This document shows positions 1-5,617 of a DNA stretch of 8,819 bases, one piece after another. The position numbers were made by a program, and so were the translations under genes. The DNA is taken from assembly GCA_030039655.1 (NCBI GenBank), contig JASHVC010000666.1, positions 1-8,819 of the forward strand, in the 5' to 3' direction. Below the pieces are notes generated by a model. It was not told where the DNA came from and did no database searches. It was given only the letters and a program-made list of their open reading frames with translations. The stretch is from Xanthobacteraceae bacterium (GTDB taxonomy: Bacteria; Pseudomonadota; Alphaproteobacteria; Rhizobiales; Xanthobacteraceae). Each line of letters begins with the position of its first letter. Positions within the stretch are counted from its first letter, which is position 1.

Positions 1-75
1 CATGGTGGCTTCCGTCACCTGCAGCGAGAAGGCTGCGTCTTCACCCGTCGCGGAGCGCAGAGAGACGTGGTGCAT
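1..75 (-). CDS. possible start of an unidentified gene, cut by the left edge
   Basis: An open frame begins with ATG at 75 and runs leftward for 25 codons to the window edge without a stop. It starts MHHVSLRSATGEDAAF. An in-frame TAA lies only two codons upstream of the ATG, so if this is a gene it starts here or further left. It lies 50 bp downstream of the hisI stop on the same strand and could be the next gene of the same transcription unit. No strong Shine-Dalgarno is visible; the stretch before the ATG is A-rich (ATAAAAG). I do not recognise the product from 25 residues. The opposite strand is also open here, so the call is weak. Confidence 0.3.
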   Translation of the reverse strand, partial: MHHVSLRSATGEDAAFSLQVTEATM

Positions 76-89
76 GAACTTTTATGTCA

Positions 90-122
90 CGGCCCTGGCC
101 GCGAAGCGAGCATTCGGCTTCG
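90..122 (-). terminator. possible hairpins just after hisI
   Basis: Read leftward from the hisI stop there is a 6-bp stem, CGAAGC at 117-122 pairing with GCTTCG at 102-107. A near-perfect palindrome, CGGCC-CT-GGCCG, follows at 90-101. No T-tract follows on the transcribed strand, so intrinsic termination is only a possibility. The hairpins could instead lie inside a longer transcript that continues into the partial gene at the edge. Confidence 0.25.
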
Positions 123-125
123 GGA

Positions 126-578
126 TTATTTCTTCCCGTACACCGCGTTTGGATCGAACATCCGCTCCTCGCGGAATTCCAGCTTCACCGCGCCGCCCTT
201 CTGTCCCATCGGCACCGTGCGGTAAAAGCACGAGTGTCGGCCGGTGTGGCAGGCGCCCGCCACCTGCTCGACCTTGATCCACACCGCGTCCTGGTCGCAG
301 TCGACGCGCATCTCGACCACGCGCTGGGTATGTCCCGATGTCTCACCCTTGCGCCACAACGCGCCGCGCGAGCGGCTGTAGTACCACGCTTGTCCCGACG
401 CGATGGTCTTGGCCAAAGCCTCGGCGTTCATGTAAGCGACCATGAGCACTTCGCCGGAGGCCGCGTCAGTAGTCACGCAGATGACCGTGCCGTCGGCCGC
501 GAACTTGGGCGTGAGCGCAAGGCCCTCCTCGAGGTCAGCGGCCGAGCCGGGCGTGGCGAATGGCGGATCGTGCGACAT
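126..578 (-). CDS. hisI: phosphoribosyl-AMP cyclohydrolase (HisI)
   Basis: HisI catalyses the third step of histidine synthesis, opening the purine ring of phosphoribosyl-AMP to give the ProFAR precursor, in the cytoplasm. The 150-residue protein carries the whole family signature: the metal cluster DCDQD with Asp93, Asp95 and Asp97 for Mg2+, and Cys94, Cys110 (in ACHTG) and Cys117 (in SCFYR) for Zn2+. The segment around residues 65-90 (WYYSRSR, LWRKGETSGH, QRVVEMR) is also typical. It is the stand-alone HisI form; no HisE pyrophosphohydrolase domain follows. I chose ATG 578 because the protein then has the usual length and N-terminus (MSH...). An in-frame ATG at 608 would add ten residues. 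No strong Shine-Dalgarno supports either start. The same frame stays open far upstream to 1193, but that part is antisense to the IscU-like gene and is not coding. Confidence 0.95.
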   Translation of the reverse strand: MSHDPPFATPGSAADLEEGLALTPKFAADGTVICVTTDAASGEVLMVAYMNAEALAKTIASGQAWYYSRSRGALWRKGETSGHTQRVVEMRVDCDQDAVWIKVEQVAGACHTGRHSCFYRTVPMGQKGGAVKLEFREERMFDPNAVYGKK

Positions 579-683
579 GAAAAACGGGCCGACCTGCGGT
601 CGCCTCATCCAATCGTTGCATAGCTCGACGGCGAAGCCCCGGTCTCTCGCCGCAGCCCACCGATGCCTATATAGTTGATTGCG
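579..683. promoter_or_regulatory. divergent intergenic region, hisI / iscU-like
   Basis: These 105 bp separate two divergently transcribed genes and must hold promoters for both unless they are transcribed from elsewhere. The only AT-rich element is TATATAG at 668-674, ten bases before the ATG at 684. Used as a -10 box rightward, it would give a very short or absent leader, which would fit the lack of a Shine-Dalgarno for the IscU-like gene. No good -35 box is seen in either direction. This is inference from position only. Confidence 0.3.
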
Positions 684-1163
684 ATGCTGAACGAAGTCTA
701 CAACCGACGAATTATCGAGCTTGCGGGCACGATTCCTCGAATCGGACGCCTCCCTGATCCCGGTGCCACCGCCACCGCGCATTCCCGGCTGTGCGGCTCG
801 ACCGTGACGGTCGATCTGAAGATGGACGGCGATACGGTGACCGACTTTGCCCATGAGGTGAAGGCCTGTGCGCTCGGTCAGGCTTCGTCTTCGATCATGG
901 CGCGCAACGTCATCGGCGCGAAGGCACAGGAGCTTCGCGAACTTCGCGAAACCGTGCGCAAGATGCTCAAAGAGAATGGCCAGCCGCCATCGAACGGTAA
1001 ATGGGCCGACATCGCGGTGCTCGAGCCGGTGCGCGACTACAAGGCGCGGCACGCGTCGACCATGCTGACCTTCGACGCGGTCGTGGATGCCATCGGGCAG
1101 ATCGAGGCCAAAAGAGCGGCCAACGGCGCGGCCAAAGATCCGGCGAAATCCGCGGCGGACTAA
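684..1163 (+). CDS. IscU/NifU-N-like iron-sulfur scaffold family protein with altered third cysteine
   Basis: This 159-residue protein aligns by eye along the whole IscU/NifU-N fold. It matches the N-terminal YN..I helix, LCGSTVTVDLKM (Cys37) against the IscU CGD-strand, ACALGQASSSIMA (Cys62) against GCGSAIASSS, and LEPVRDYKARHASTM against LPPVKIHCSIL. IscU proteins bind Fe-S clusters with three cysteines helped by an Asp or His. Here the first two Cys and the His (His123) remain, but the third Cys is Ala124 and the Asp two residues after Cys37 is Ser39. A classical scaffold role is therefore uncertain. The Ala/Lys-rich tail (residues 143-159) is probably disordered. I prefer ATG 684 over the in-frame TTG at 675 because the protein then starts MLNEVYN, as relatives do. 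yidD follows at once, which suggests one transcript. Confidence 0.85.
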   Translation: MLNEVYNRRIIELAGTIPRIGRLPDPGATATAHSRLCGSTVTVDLKMDGDTVTDFAHEVKACALGQASSSIMARNVIGAKAQELRELRETVRKMLKENGQPPSNGKWADIAVLEPVRDYKARHASTMLTFDAVVDAIGQIEAKRAANGAAKDPAKSAAD

Positions 1164-1164
1164 C

Positions 1165-1491
1165 TTGCTCGACATCGTCAAATCCCCCCGCAACGCCCCT
1201 CGCCTGTTTGGGCGCGGGCTGGTTACGCTCTACCGCTACACCCTGTCTTGGCTGGTCGGCTCCCGCTGCCGGCACCTGCCCACCTGTTCCGAATACGCCG
1301 ACCAGGCGATCGACCGTTTCGGTCTGTGGGCGGGCGGATGGATGACGCTGGCGCGCCTGCTGCGCTGTCATCCCTTGGGAACGGCTGGCCTCGATTTCGT
1401 CCCCGAGGCTTTGCCGGCGCGGGCGCGCTGGTACCTGCCATGGCGCTACGGGCGGTGGCGCGGCGTAAATGACAACGCTGCGACTGCCTGA
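1165..1491 (+). CDS. yidD: membrane protein insertion efficiency factor YidD
   Basis: YidD is a small protein at the inner face of the cytoplasmic membrane that helps the YidC pathway insert membrane proteins. The 108-residue product shows the family core: LVTLYRYTLSWLVGSRCRHLPTC as an amphipathic helix followed by the Cys-rich turn (quoted as two overlapping parts: Tyr23-Leu30, then Cys35 to Cys41), SEYA at 42-45, and the signature LLRCHPLG at 65-72 ending in FVP. No ATG or GTG fits between the preceding stop and the core. The best start is TTG 1165, one base after the TAA of the IscU-like gene, with a weak GGCGGA upstream. That arrangement suggests translational coupling to the upstream gene. 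The frame is open further upstream to 1087, but that part overlaps the IscU-like gene. The Arg-rich C-terminus (residues 85-100) is usual for the family. Confidence 0.9.
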   Translation: MLDIVKSPRNAPRLFGRGLVTLYRYTLSWLVGSRCRHLPTCSEYADQAIDRFGLWAGGWMTLARLLRCHPLGTAGLDFVPEALPARARWYLPWRYGRWRGVNDNAATA

Positions 1492-1575
1492 GCTGGCGGC
1501 CAAATGCGACAATCATTGCTGGGACTGGCCGAGATTGGCCCTATGCGGGACCTGCAAGCAGGCCGGATGTTGGCC

Positions 1576-1608
1576 GCTGCCGCATGGAGGAAAAGAGGTT
1601 GCGGCGGT
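1576..1608 (+). other. imperfect stem-loop 3' of yidD
   Basis: Bases 1576-1584 pair with 1600-1608 over nine positions, seven Watson-Crick and two G-T wobbles, closing a 15-base purine-rich loop (TGGAGGAAAAGAGGT). It lies 84 bases after the yidD stop. No T-run follows, so it is not a standard intrinsic terminator. It could protect the 3' end of the transcript or be incidental in GC-rich DNA. Confidence 0.3.
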
Positions 1609-1756
1609 TGGCGATACCGCGGTCAATACGCAAAATACCTGAAATGTCCGGTGCAGCCACCGCAAGCCTCCCCTCATGAGTATCCCCGAGTGCCGGGTCT
1701 GCACGCTACGCAACTGTACGCCACGCAACTCACACTGCCGTCACAGCTCTGCGACG

Positions 1757-1832
1757 CACGACACACACCCCGTGCCGCACCTGAACGCGCTTGATGGCTA
1801 AACACGACACGCCCCGTGCGGACGCACCTTGA
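1757..1832 (+). repeat. imperfect direct repeat, two copies of about 29 bp
   Basis: Copy A (1757-1784) and copy B (1803-1832) share CACGACAC, then CCCCGTGC, then GCACCT and GA. They differ by small insertions (an extra AC in A; extra GA and T in B). Start-to-start distance is 46 bases, about four and a half helical turns. No coding frame runs through them convincingly. They may be paired binding sites or a remnant of a local duplication. Confidence 0.4.
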
Positions 1833-2052
1833 CGGTCGTCACCCAATGAGGCGCCGATATGATGAGCCCATGATATCGTTTTGGAGATTCCGCGGCGTCT
1901 TTGCCGCAATCTTGGTCGTCAAGCCTAAATCTGGGGCGTGCCCTTTGTCGCTTACCAGCGGCGCGGCGTCGGCCGTGGCCGTGCTTACGGGCCGCTAGAG
2001 ATTATTAAGCACCTAGGAGTCACGCTCAGCCGACTTGGGGCAATATCCGACG

Positions 2053-2169
2053 ATGGTAGACACCAACACCGCCGTACCGCGCGACGGGGGGAACCCTTGC
2101 CTGTTCGCCCTGGCCGCTTGTCAGTTGAATGGCTTGGTGTCGGTAAGGGCTGAGCCGAACATTGGGTGA
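2053..2169 (+). CDS. possible small ORF, 38 aa, unknown
   Basis: This is an ATG-started frame of 38 codons ending in TGA, with a mildly hydrophobic middle (CLFALAACQLNGLVSV). A GGGGCA 12-16 bases upstream is too far for a good ribosome site. I do not recognise it. Its last eight bases overlap the candidate TTG of the next tiny ORF, an arrangement seen in coupled genes but also expected by chance. Treat it as a candidate only. Confidence 0.15.
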   Translation: MVDTNTAVPRDGGNPCLFALAACQLNGLVSVRAEPNIG

Positions 2170-2260
2170 CAAGCAAACAATCGATCCCGTTGTTCTAGCG
2201 GTGATGGCCGCGCTGGCATTGGTCGGCCTCATCGCCTTAACTCTGTTGATGATGCCGTGA
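2162..2260 (+). CDS. possible small membrane peptide, 32 aa
   Basis: From TTG 2162 the frame reads a polar start (LGDKQTIDP), then about 22 consecutive hydrophobic residues (VVLAVMAALALVGLIALTLL), and ends MMP before TGA at 2258-2260. The composition matches a single-pass membrane peptide. The first in-frame stop upstream is TAA at 2144, so the ORF cannot be much longer; GTG 2201 or ATG 2204 would give only the helix. There is no close Shine-Dalgarno; AAGG sits 13 bases before the TTG. It lies about 110 bp upstream of thrS. It could be a real small protein, the tail of a decayed membrane protein, or chance. Confidence 0.25.
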   Translation: MGDKQTIDPVVLAVMAALALVGLIALTLLMMP

Positions 2261-2290
2261 TCGTAAACCGAGCGTGAACGAGACACGGGA

Positions 2291-2319
2291 TTGACTGGGC
2301 CGACAAAGCACGCCAAATC
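2291..2319 (+). promoter_or_regulatory. candidate thrS promoter
   Basis: TTGACT at 2291-2296 is a good -35 box. The -10 match about 16-18 bases later (within CCAAATCA, 2313-2320) is poor, which is common for alphaproteobacterial housekeeping promoters. It would give a leader of about 45-50 bases before the thrS ATG at 2374. No T-box or threonine-rich leader peptide is visible. Confidence 0.25.
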
Positions 2320-2373
2320 ACGGACATCCGCTTACGCCGCATCGTAGGCAGCGAGTGAGCAACAGGAGCCAAA

Positions 2374-4317
2374 ATGGTCGTCCTGACCTTTCCCGACGGC
2401 GCGCGTCGGGAATACCCTCCAAAAACCACCGGCTTCGACATCGCCAAAGGCATTTCGCCGTCGCTCGCCAAGCGCACCGTAGCCATGGCGCTCGACGGCA
2501 AGCCTGCCGACCTCTCCGATCCGATCGAGCACGACGCCAAGATCGAATTTTTGACCCGCGACGACCCGCGCGCGCTCGAGCTGATCCGCCATGACGCGGC
2601 GCACGTGCTGGCCGAAGCGGTGCAAACGCTTTGGCCCGGAACGCAGGTGACAATCGGGCCGGTGATCGACAACGGCTTCTATTACGACTTTTTCCGCAAC
2701 GAGCCGTTCACCCCGGAAGACTTCGGCGCCATCGAGAAAAAGATGCGCGAGATCATCGCGCGCGACAAACCCTTCAGCAAAGAGGTGTGGTCGCGCGAGG
2801 ACACCAAGCGCGTTTTTTCCGACATGGGCGAGAGCTTCAAGGTCGAACTGGTCGACGCCATCCCGAAAGACCAGCAAATCAAGATCTACAAGCAAGGCGA
2901 GTGGTTCGATCTGTGCCGCGGTCCGCACATGACCTCAACCGGCAAGATCGGCAACGCGTTCAAGCTGATGAAGGTCGCGGGCGCCTATTGGCGCGGGGAT
3001 TCGAACCGCGAGATGCTCTCGCGCATCTACGGCACCGCGTTCGCCAAGCAGGAGGAGCTGGACGCCTACCTCAAGCAACTTGAGGAAGCAGAGAAACGCG
3101 ACCACCGCCGCCTCGGCCGCGAAATGGATCTGTTTCACTTCCAGGAGGAAGCCCCCGGCTCCGTGTTCTGGCACCCCAAGGGTTGGACCTTGTTCCAGGC
3201 CTTGGAGAACTACATCCGCCGCCGGCAGGTGGAGAGCGGCTACGCCGAAGTCAACGCGCCGCAGCTCATCGATTCATCGTTGTGGGTGGCGTCCGGCCAC
3301 ATGGCGACATTCCGCGACGCCATGTTTCTCATCGAGCCGCGCCAGGAGGACGAACGCACTTACGTGGTCAAGCCGATGAACTGCCCCGGCCACGTCCAGA
3401 TTTTCAAGAACGGCCTCAAGTCGTACCGCGATCTGCCGTACAAGATCGCCGAGTTCGGCAAGGTGCATCGCTTCGAGCCGTCGGGCGCGCTGCACGGGCT
3501 CATGCGCGTGCGCGCCTTCACCCAGGATGACGCGCACATCTTCATCACCGAACAGCAGATCGCCGAGGAGGTCATCAAGGTCAACGACCTGATCCTGTCG
3601 ATCTATTCCGACTTCGGCTTCGACGACGTGCGCATCAAATTCTCCGACCGGCCGGAGAAGCGCATCGGCGATGATGCGGTGTGGGACAAGGCCGAGGCCG
3701 CGCTGAAGCAGGCCCTGGATGCTTCAGGCCGGCCGTGGACACTGAACAAAGGCGAAGGCGCGTTCTACGGGCCGAAGCTCGAATACGTCCTACGCGACGC
3801 CATCGGCCGCGACTGGCAATGCGGCACCGTGCAAGTCGATCTCAACATGCCGGGCCGCCTTGGCGCGTTCTACATCGACGAGCACTCAAACAAGGTCACT
3901 CCGGTGATGCTGCATCGCGCCATGTTCGGTTCGCTCGAACGCTTCACCGGAATCATGATCGAGCACTATGCCGGGCATCTGCCCTTGTGGCTGTCGCCGC
4001 TGCAGGCGGTGGTGGCAACCATCACTTCTGACGCCGACGACTATGCACACCACGCGATTGCGGCGGCGCGGCGCGCCGGGCTGCGCGTCGAAGGCGACCT
4101 GCGCAACGAGAAGATCAACTACAAGGTCCGCGAGCACTCCCTGGCGAAGGTGCCGGTCCTGCTCGTCGTCGGCAAGAAGGAGGCCGCGGAGCGCACCGTC
4201 TCGATCCGGCGCCTGGGCTCCGAGAAGCAGCAGACCATCCCGCTTGATGCCGCGCTCAGCGCGCTGACGCAGGAAGCGGTGCCACCGGACGTACGTCGGC
4301 TGCAGAAGGCGGCGTAG
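2374..4317 (+). CDS. thrS: threonyl-tRNA synthetase
   Basis: ThrRS charges tRNA-Thr with threonine and edits mischarged Ser-tRNA. The 647-residue protein is full length with all domains. The TGS domain is at about 1-62. The editing domain has HxxxH (His73, His77) and Cys181-x3-His185. The class II core has motif 2 ([15 protein letters not shown], Arg366) and motif 3 ([13 protein letters not shown]), and the catalytic zinc ligands are Cys337 (MNCPGH), His388 (DDAHIF) and His514. The anticodon-binding domain is at about 540-640. Each metal residue sits at, or a few positions from, its E. coli counterpart. The start is well supported: AGGAG at 2364-2368, five bases before ATG. The gene follows the IscU-like gene and yidD on the same strand but is separated from them by about 880 bp, so it probably has its own promoter. 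Its last 62 bases overlap the convergent secreted-protein gene. Confidence 0.98.
   Translation: MVVLTFPDGARREYPPKTTGFDIAKGISPSLAKRTVAMALDGKPADLSDPIEHDAKIEFLTRDDPRALELIRHDAAHVLAEAVQTLWPGTQVTIGPVIDNGFYYDFFRNEPFTPEDFGAIEKKMREIIARDKPFSKEVWSREDTKRVFSDMGESFKVELVDAIPKDQQIKIYKQGEWFDLCRGPHMTSTGKIGNAFKLMKVAGAYWRGDSNREMLSRIYGTAFAKQEELDAYLKQLEEAEKRDHRRLGREMDLFHFQEEAPGSVFWHPKGWTLFQALENYIRRRQVESGYAEVNAPQLIDSSLWVASGHMATFRDAMFLIEPRQEDERTYVVKPMNCPGHVQIFKNGLKSYRDLPYKIAEFGKVHRFEPSGALHGLMRVRAFTQDDAHIFITEQQIAEEVIKVNDLILSIYSDFGFDDVRIKFSDRPEKRIGDDAVWDKAEAALKQALDASGRPWTLNKGEGAFYGPKLEYVLRDAIGRDWQCGTVQVDLNMPGRLGAFYIDEHSNKVTPVMLHRAMFGSLERFTGIMIEHYAGHLPLWLSPLQAVVATITSDADDYAHHAIAAARRAGLRVEGDLRNEKINYKVREHSLAKVPVLLVVGKKEAAERTVSIRRLGSEKQQTIPLDAALSALTQEAVPPDVRRLQKAA
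4256..4317. other. 62-bp convergent 3' overlap of thrS and the secreted-protein gene
   Basis: The thrS stop (TAG 4315-4317) lies inside the leftward gene and the leftward stop (TGA, 4256-4258) lies inside thrS. The shared bases encode the last 20 residues of ThrRS and about the last 20 residues of the secreted protein's low-complexity tail. No terminator hairpin with a T-run is seen in or just beyond the overlap, so the two transcripts probably have complementary 3' ends. Confidence 0.75.
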
Positions 4318-5326
4318 ACTCGCCTCCGCGCGCCGACAACTCGACTTCGCCGTCGACGCCGTTGATGACCTTGAAATCACGCTGGTAGACGTGGCCTTCG
4401 TTGCGCGCCATCACATGATAGTCGCCTTCGGCCAGCACGAGACGAGGAAAAGCGCCCATCGGCTCCTTGATGATGTCGCCGTCAGGCGTCGACAGCGTCC
4501 ACTGGGTGTTGGCCAGCGCCTCGCCGGTCTCGTTGACGAGCTTAAGCATGATGACCGCCGCCCTGTGAGTCACCACGATGTCGGTGAGCTTGGCAGCCTG
4601 CACCTGCACGTCTGAGCGAACCACCGAATTGACGTCGCCGTACGTCGATATGATGTAATAGGTCCCCTCGGGCAGCAGCACGACATCGCCGGCCATCACG
4701 TTCTGTGCGATCGGTCGACGCTCCGTGGTATTGAATTGGCTGCCGGGATAGATAGCGAACGAAGTTTGCCCGGTCGGGATACGCACGTCATTCACCCGGC
4801 CCTGCAGGCGGGTACCACCCGCTGGAATATCAAAAATCTCGCGCGTCGTATCGTTGCGCAGCTGCACCGCCCTCGCAGCGCTCGCCAGCCCAAAGCTCGC
4901 GTGCACCACATAGTCGCCCGGCGGCAACATGAAGGTCGGCGTCGCGGTCCGATCCTCCTTAACCAGACGGAACGTGCCGTTGAGATCGGGGGCAGCCGCG
5001 TAGATGCGCCAGATCAGGCCGCTGCTGATCAGCGGCGCCTCGCGTCCGTAGCGCGCGGCCACGGCCAGCGCCACGTGTCCGGCCGGAGCGGCGGGAACGG
5101 ACTGGGCAAACGGCGGCGTCGGAGCTGCGTTGGACGGCGGCGCCAACGGCGAAGGGTACGTGAGTGTGGATCCAGGCGAACCGGGACCCGGCAGGATCTG
5201 GGGAGGCGTACCTCCCTGCGGTCCCATAAGGAATTGCGCGAATGCATGCGTCGGCGCCCAACCAACGGCGAACCACACCGTCGCAATGATGCAGCGCCAA
5301 AATCTGCCGGATCCCCACCCTCGCAT
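4256..5326 (-). CDS. secreted protein of unknown function with three beta-motif repeats
   Basis: I do not recognise a named family. The 356-residue protein has a clear signal peptide: Arg-rich start, hydrophobic core [11 protein letters not shown], and cleavage likely after AFA30 before Gln31. A Pro/Gly/Ala-rich linker follows at about 36-83. The rest is beta-rich and contains three copies of one motif: [13 protein letters not shown] (134-146), [13 protein letters not shown] (218-230) and [13 protein letters not shown] (298-310). Each copy is preceded by a strand of the WRIY/FAIY/WTLS type, suggesting three related beta-sandwich modules in the periplasm. The tail is Pro/Ala/Ser-rich. I chose ATG 5326, with GAGAAAAG just upstream, because it starts right before the signal peptide; an in-frame TTG at 5362 would add 12 residues. 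The stop lies inside thrS. A structural or ligand-binding envelope role is a guess. Confidence 0.8.
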   Translation of the reverse strand: MRGWGSGRFWRCIIATVWFAVGWAPTHAFAQFLMGPQGGTPPQILPGPGSPGSTLTYPSPLAPPSNAAPTPPFAQSVPAAPAGHVALAVAARYGREAPLISSGLIWRIYAAAPDLNGTFRLVKEDRTATPTFMLPPGDYVVHASFGLASAARAVQLRNDTTREIFDIPAGGTRLQGRVNDVRIPTGQTSFAIYPGSQFNTTERRPIAQNVMAGDVVLLPEGTYYIISTYGDVNSVVRSDVQVQAAKLTDIVVTHRAAVIMLKLVNETGEALANTQWTLSTPDGDIIKEPMGAFPRLVLAEGDYHVMARNEGHVYQRDFKVINGVDGEVELSARGGESTPPSAADVRPVAPLPASAR

Positions 5327-5617
5327 ACCGGCTTTTCTCGGTTTCAATCGCGGCAATTTCAAGCCGAATCGTCCGCGTCACACGCGGAGTACCAGTCGCC
5401 AAATGACGCATCCGGCCTGCCGGCCTGAGCGAAATTGAGATTTGGTGAAAAACCTTGTTGAAGCAAAATATTGAAGGCGATTCTCACTCCAATTTGTCGG
5501 GCGGCTTTCGGGCCGCTCTGACTTTCACCATATTCGTGCCCACGGCTTGTTGCCGTGCTCCGCTGGGCCGATCATTTGTGGCCCGTGGGTTCGGAGCGCG
5601 GAGAGAGGAGCCGCATC
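5327..5617. promoter_or_regulatory. divergent regulatory region, secreted-protein gene / patatin gene
   Basis: This stretch of about 290 bp between divergent start codons has no convincing gene. The part at about 5430-5500 is the most AT-rich of the neighbourhood and is the likely promoter zone. Leftward, TTGGAG with TATTTT 16 bases further on (within about 5465-5496) is a weak promoter candidate. A stem-loop lies at 5499-5518: GCGGC 5501-5505 pairs with GCCGC 5512-5516, extendable by a G-T and a G-C pair, around a TTTCGG loop. It would be in the patatin leader if transcription starts upstream. A short tandem, CGGCCTG then CGGCCTG, lies at about 5413-5427. Confidence 0.35.
5605..5610 (+). promoter_or_regulatory. 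Shine-Dalgarno that sets the patatin start
   Basis: GAGGAG ends seven bases before GTG 5618, which is ideal spacing. The longer in-frame start, GTG 5555, has nothing comparable and would place this purine run inside the coding region. Confidence 0.7.

Larger units (their letters stand above)
1492..2373. other. gene-poor stretch of about 880 bp upstream of thrS
   Basis: No open frame in either direction here gives a protein I recognise. The longest frames (about 96 codons) look like chance frames in GC-rich DNA. What can be seen is: a 9-bp stem-loop at 1576-1608; a C/A-rich tract at about 1640-1830 holding two sets of imperfect direct repeats (1708-1730 and 1757-1832); a more AT-rich pocket at about 1995-2020; two overlapping tiny ORFs (2053-2169 and 2162-2260); and a TTGACT box at 2291-2296 before thrS. 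The amount of noncoding DNA is large for this compact segment. It may be a decayed gene or insertion, a long leader, or a site for a small RNA; I cannot tell which. Confidence 0.6.

Noticed and set aside
675..683. TTG 675 as start of the IscU-like gene
   Set aside because: It adds only MIA before MLNEVYN, the usual family start, and has no ribosome site of its own.
579..1193. Upstream extension of the hisI frame to 355 codons
   Set aside because: The frame runs antisense through the IscU-like gene; the extra residues resemble no HisI, and the normal family length is reached from ATG 578.
1938..2153. Frame starting PFVAYQRR, reminiscent of the N-terminus of serine recombinases
   Set aside because: Only a handful of residues match; the catalytic Ser motif and the following conserved blocks are absent, so a recombinase remnant is not supportable.
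2119..2171. Inverted repeat TGTCA ... TGACA framing 53 bases
   Set aside because: Only five outer bases and a few scattered inner ones pair; this is not better than expected by chance, and there is no target duplication.
1492..2373. tRNA, other structured RNA gene or T-box in the thrS upstream stretch
   Set aside because: I looked for a TTCGAAT-type T-arm, a T-box core and threonine-codon-rich leader peptides and saw none; only weak stems are present.
5327..5362. TTG 5362 as start of the secreted protein
   Set aside because: It would put 12 further basic residues before an already complete signal peptide; ATG 5326 has a purine-rich ribosome site.
4736..5428. Long rightward frame of 230 codons opposite the secreted-protein gene
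   Set aside because: Arg/His-rich composition, no recognisable motif, and wholly antisense to a gene with signal peptide and repeats.
5555..5617. GTG 5555 as patatin start
   Set aside because: GTG 5618 has GAGGAG seven bases upstream; the extra 21 residues look like translated leader.
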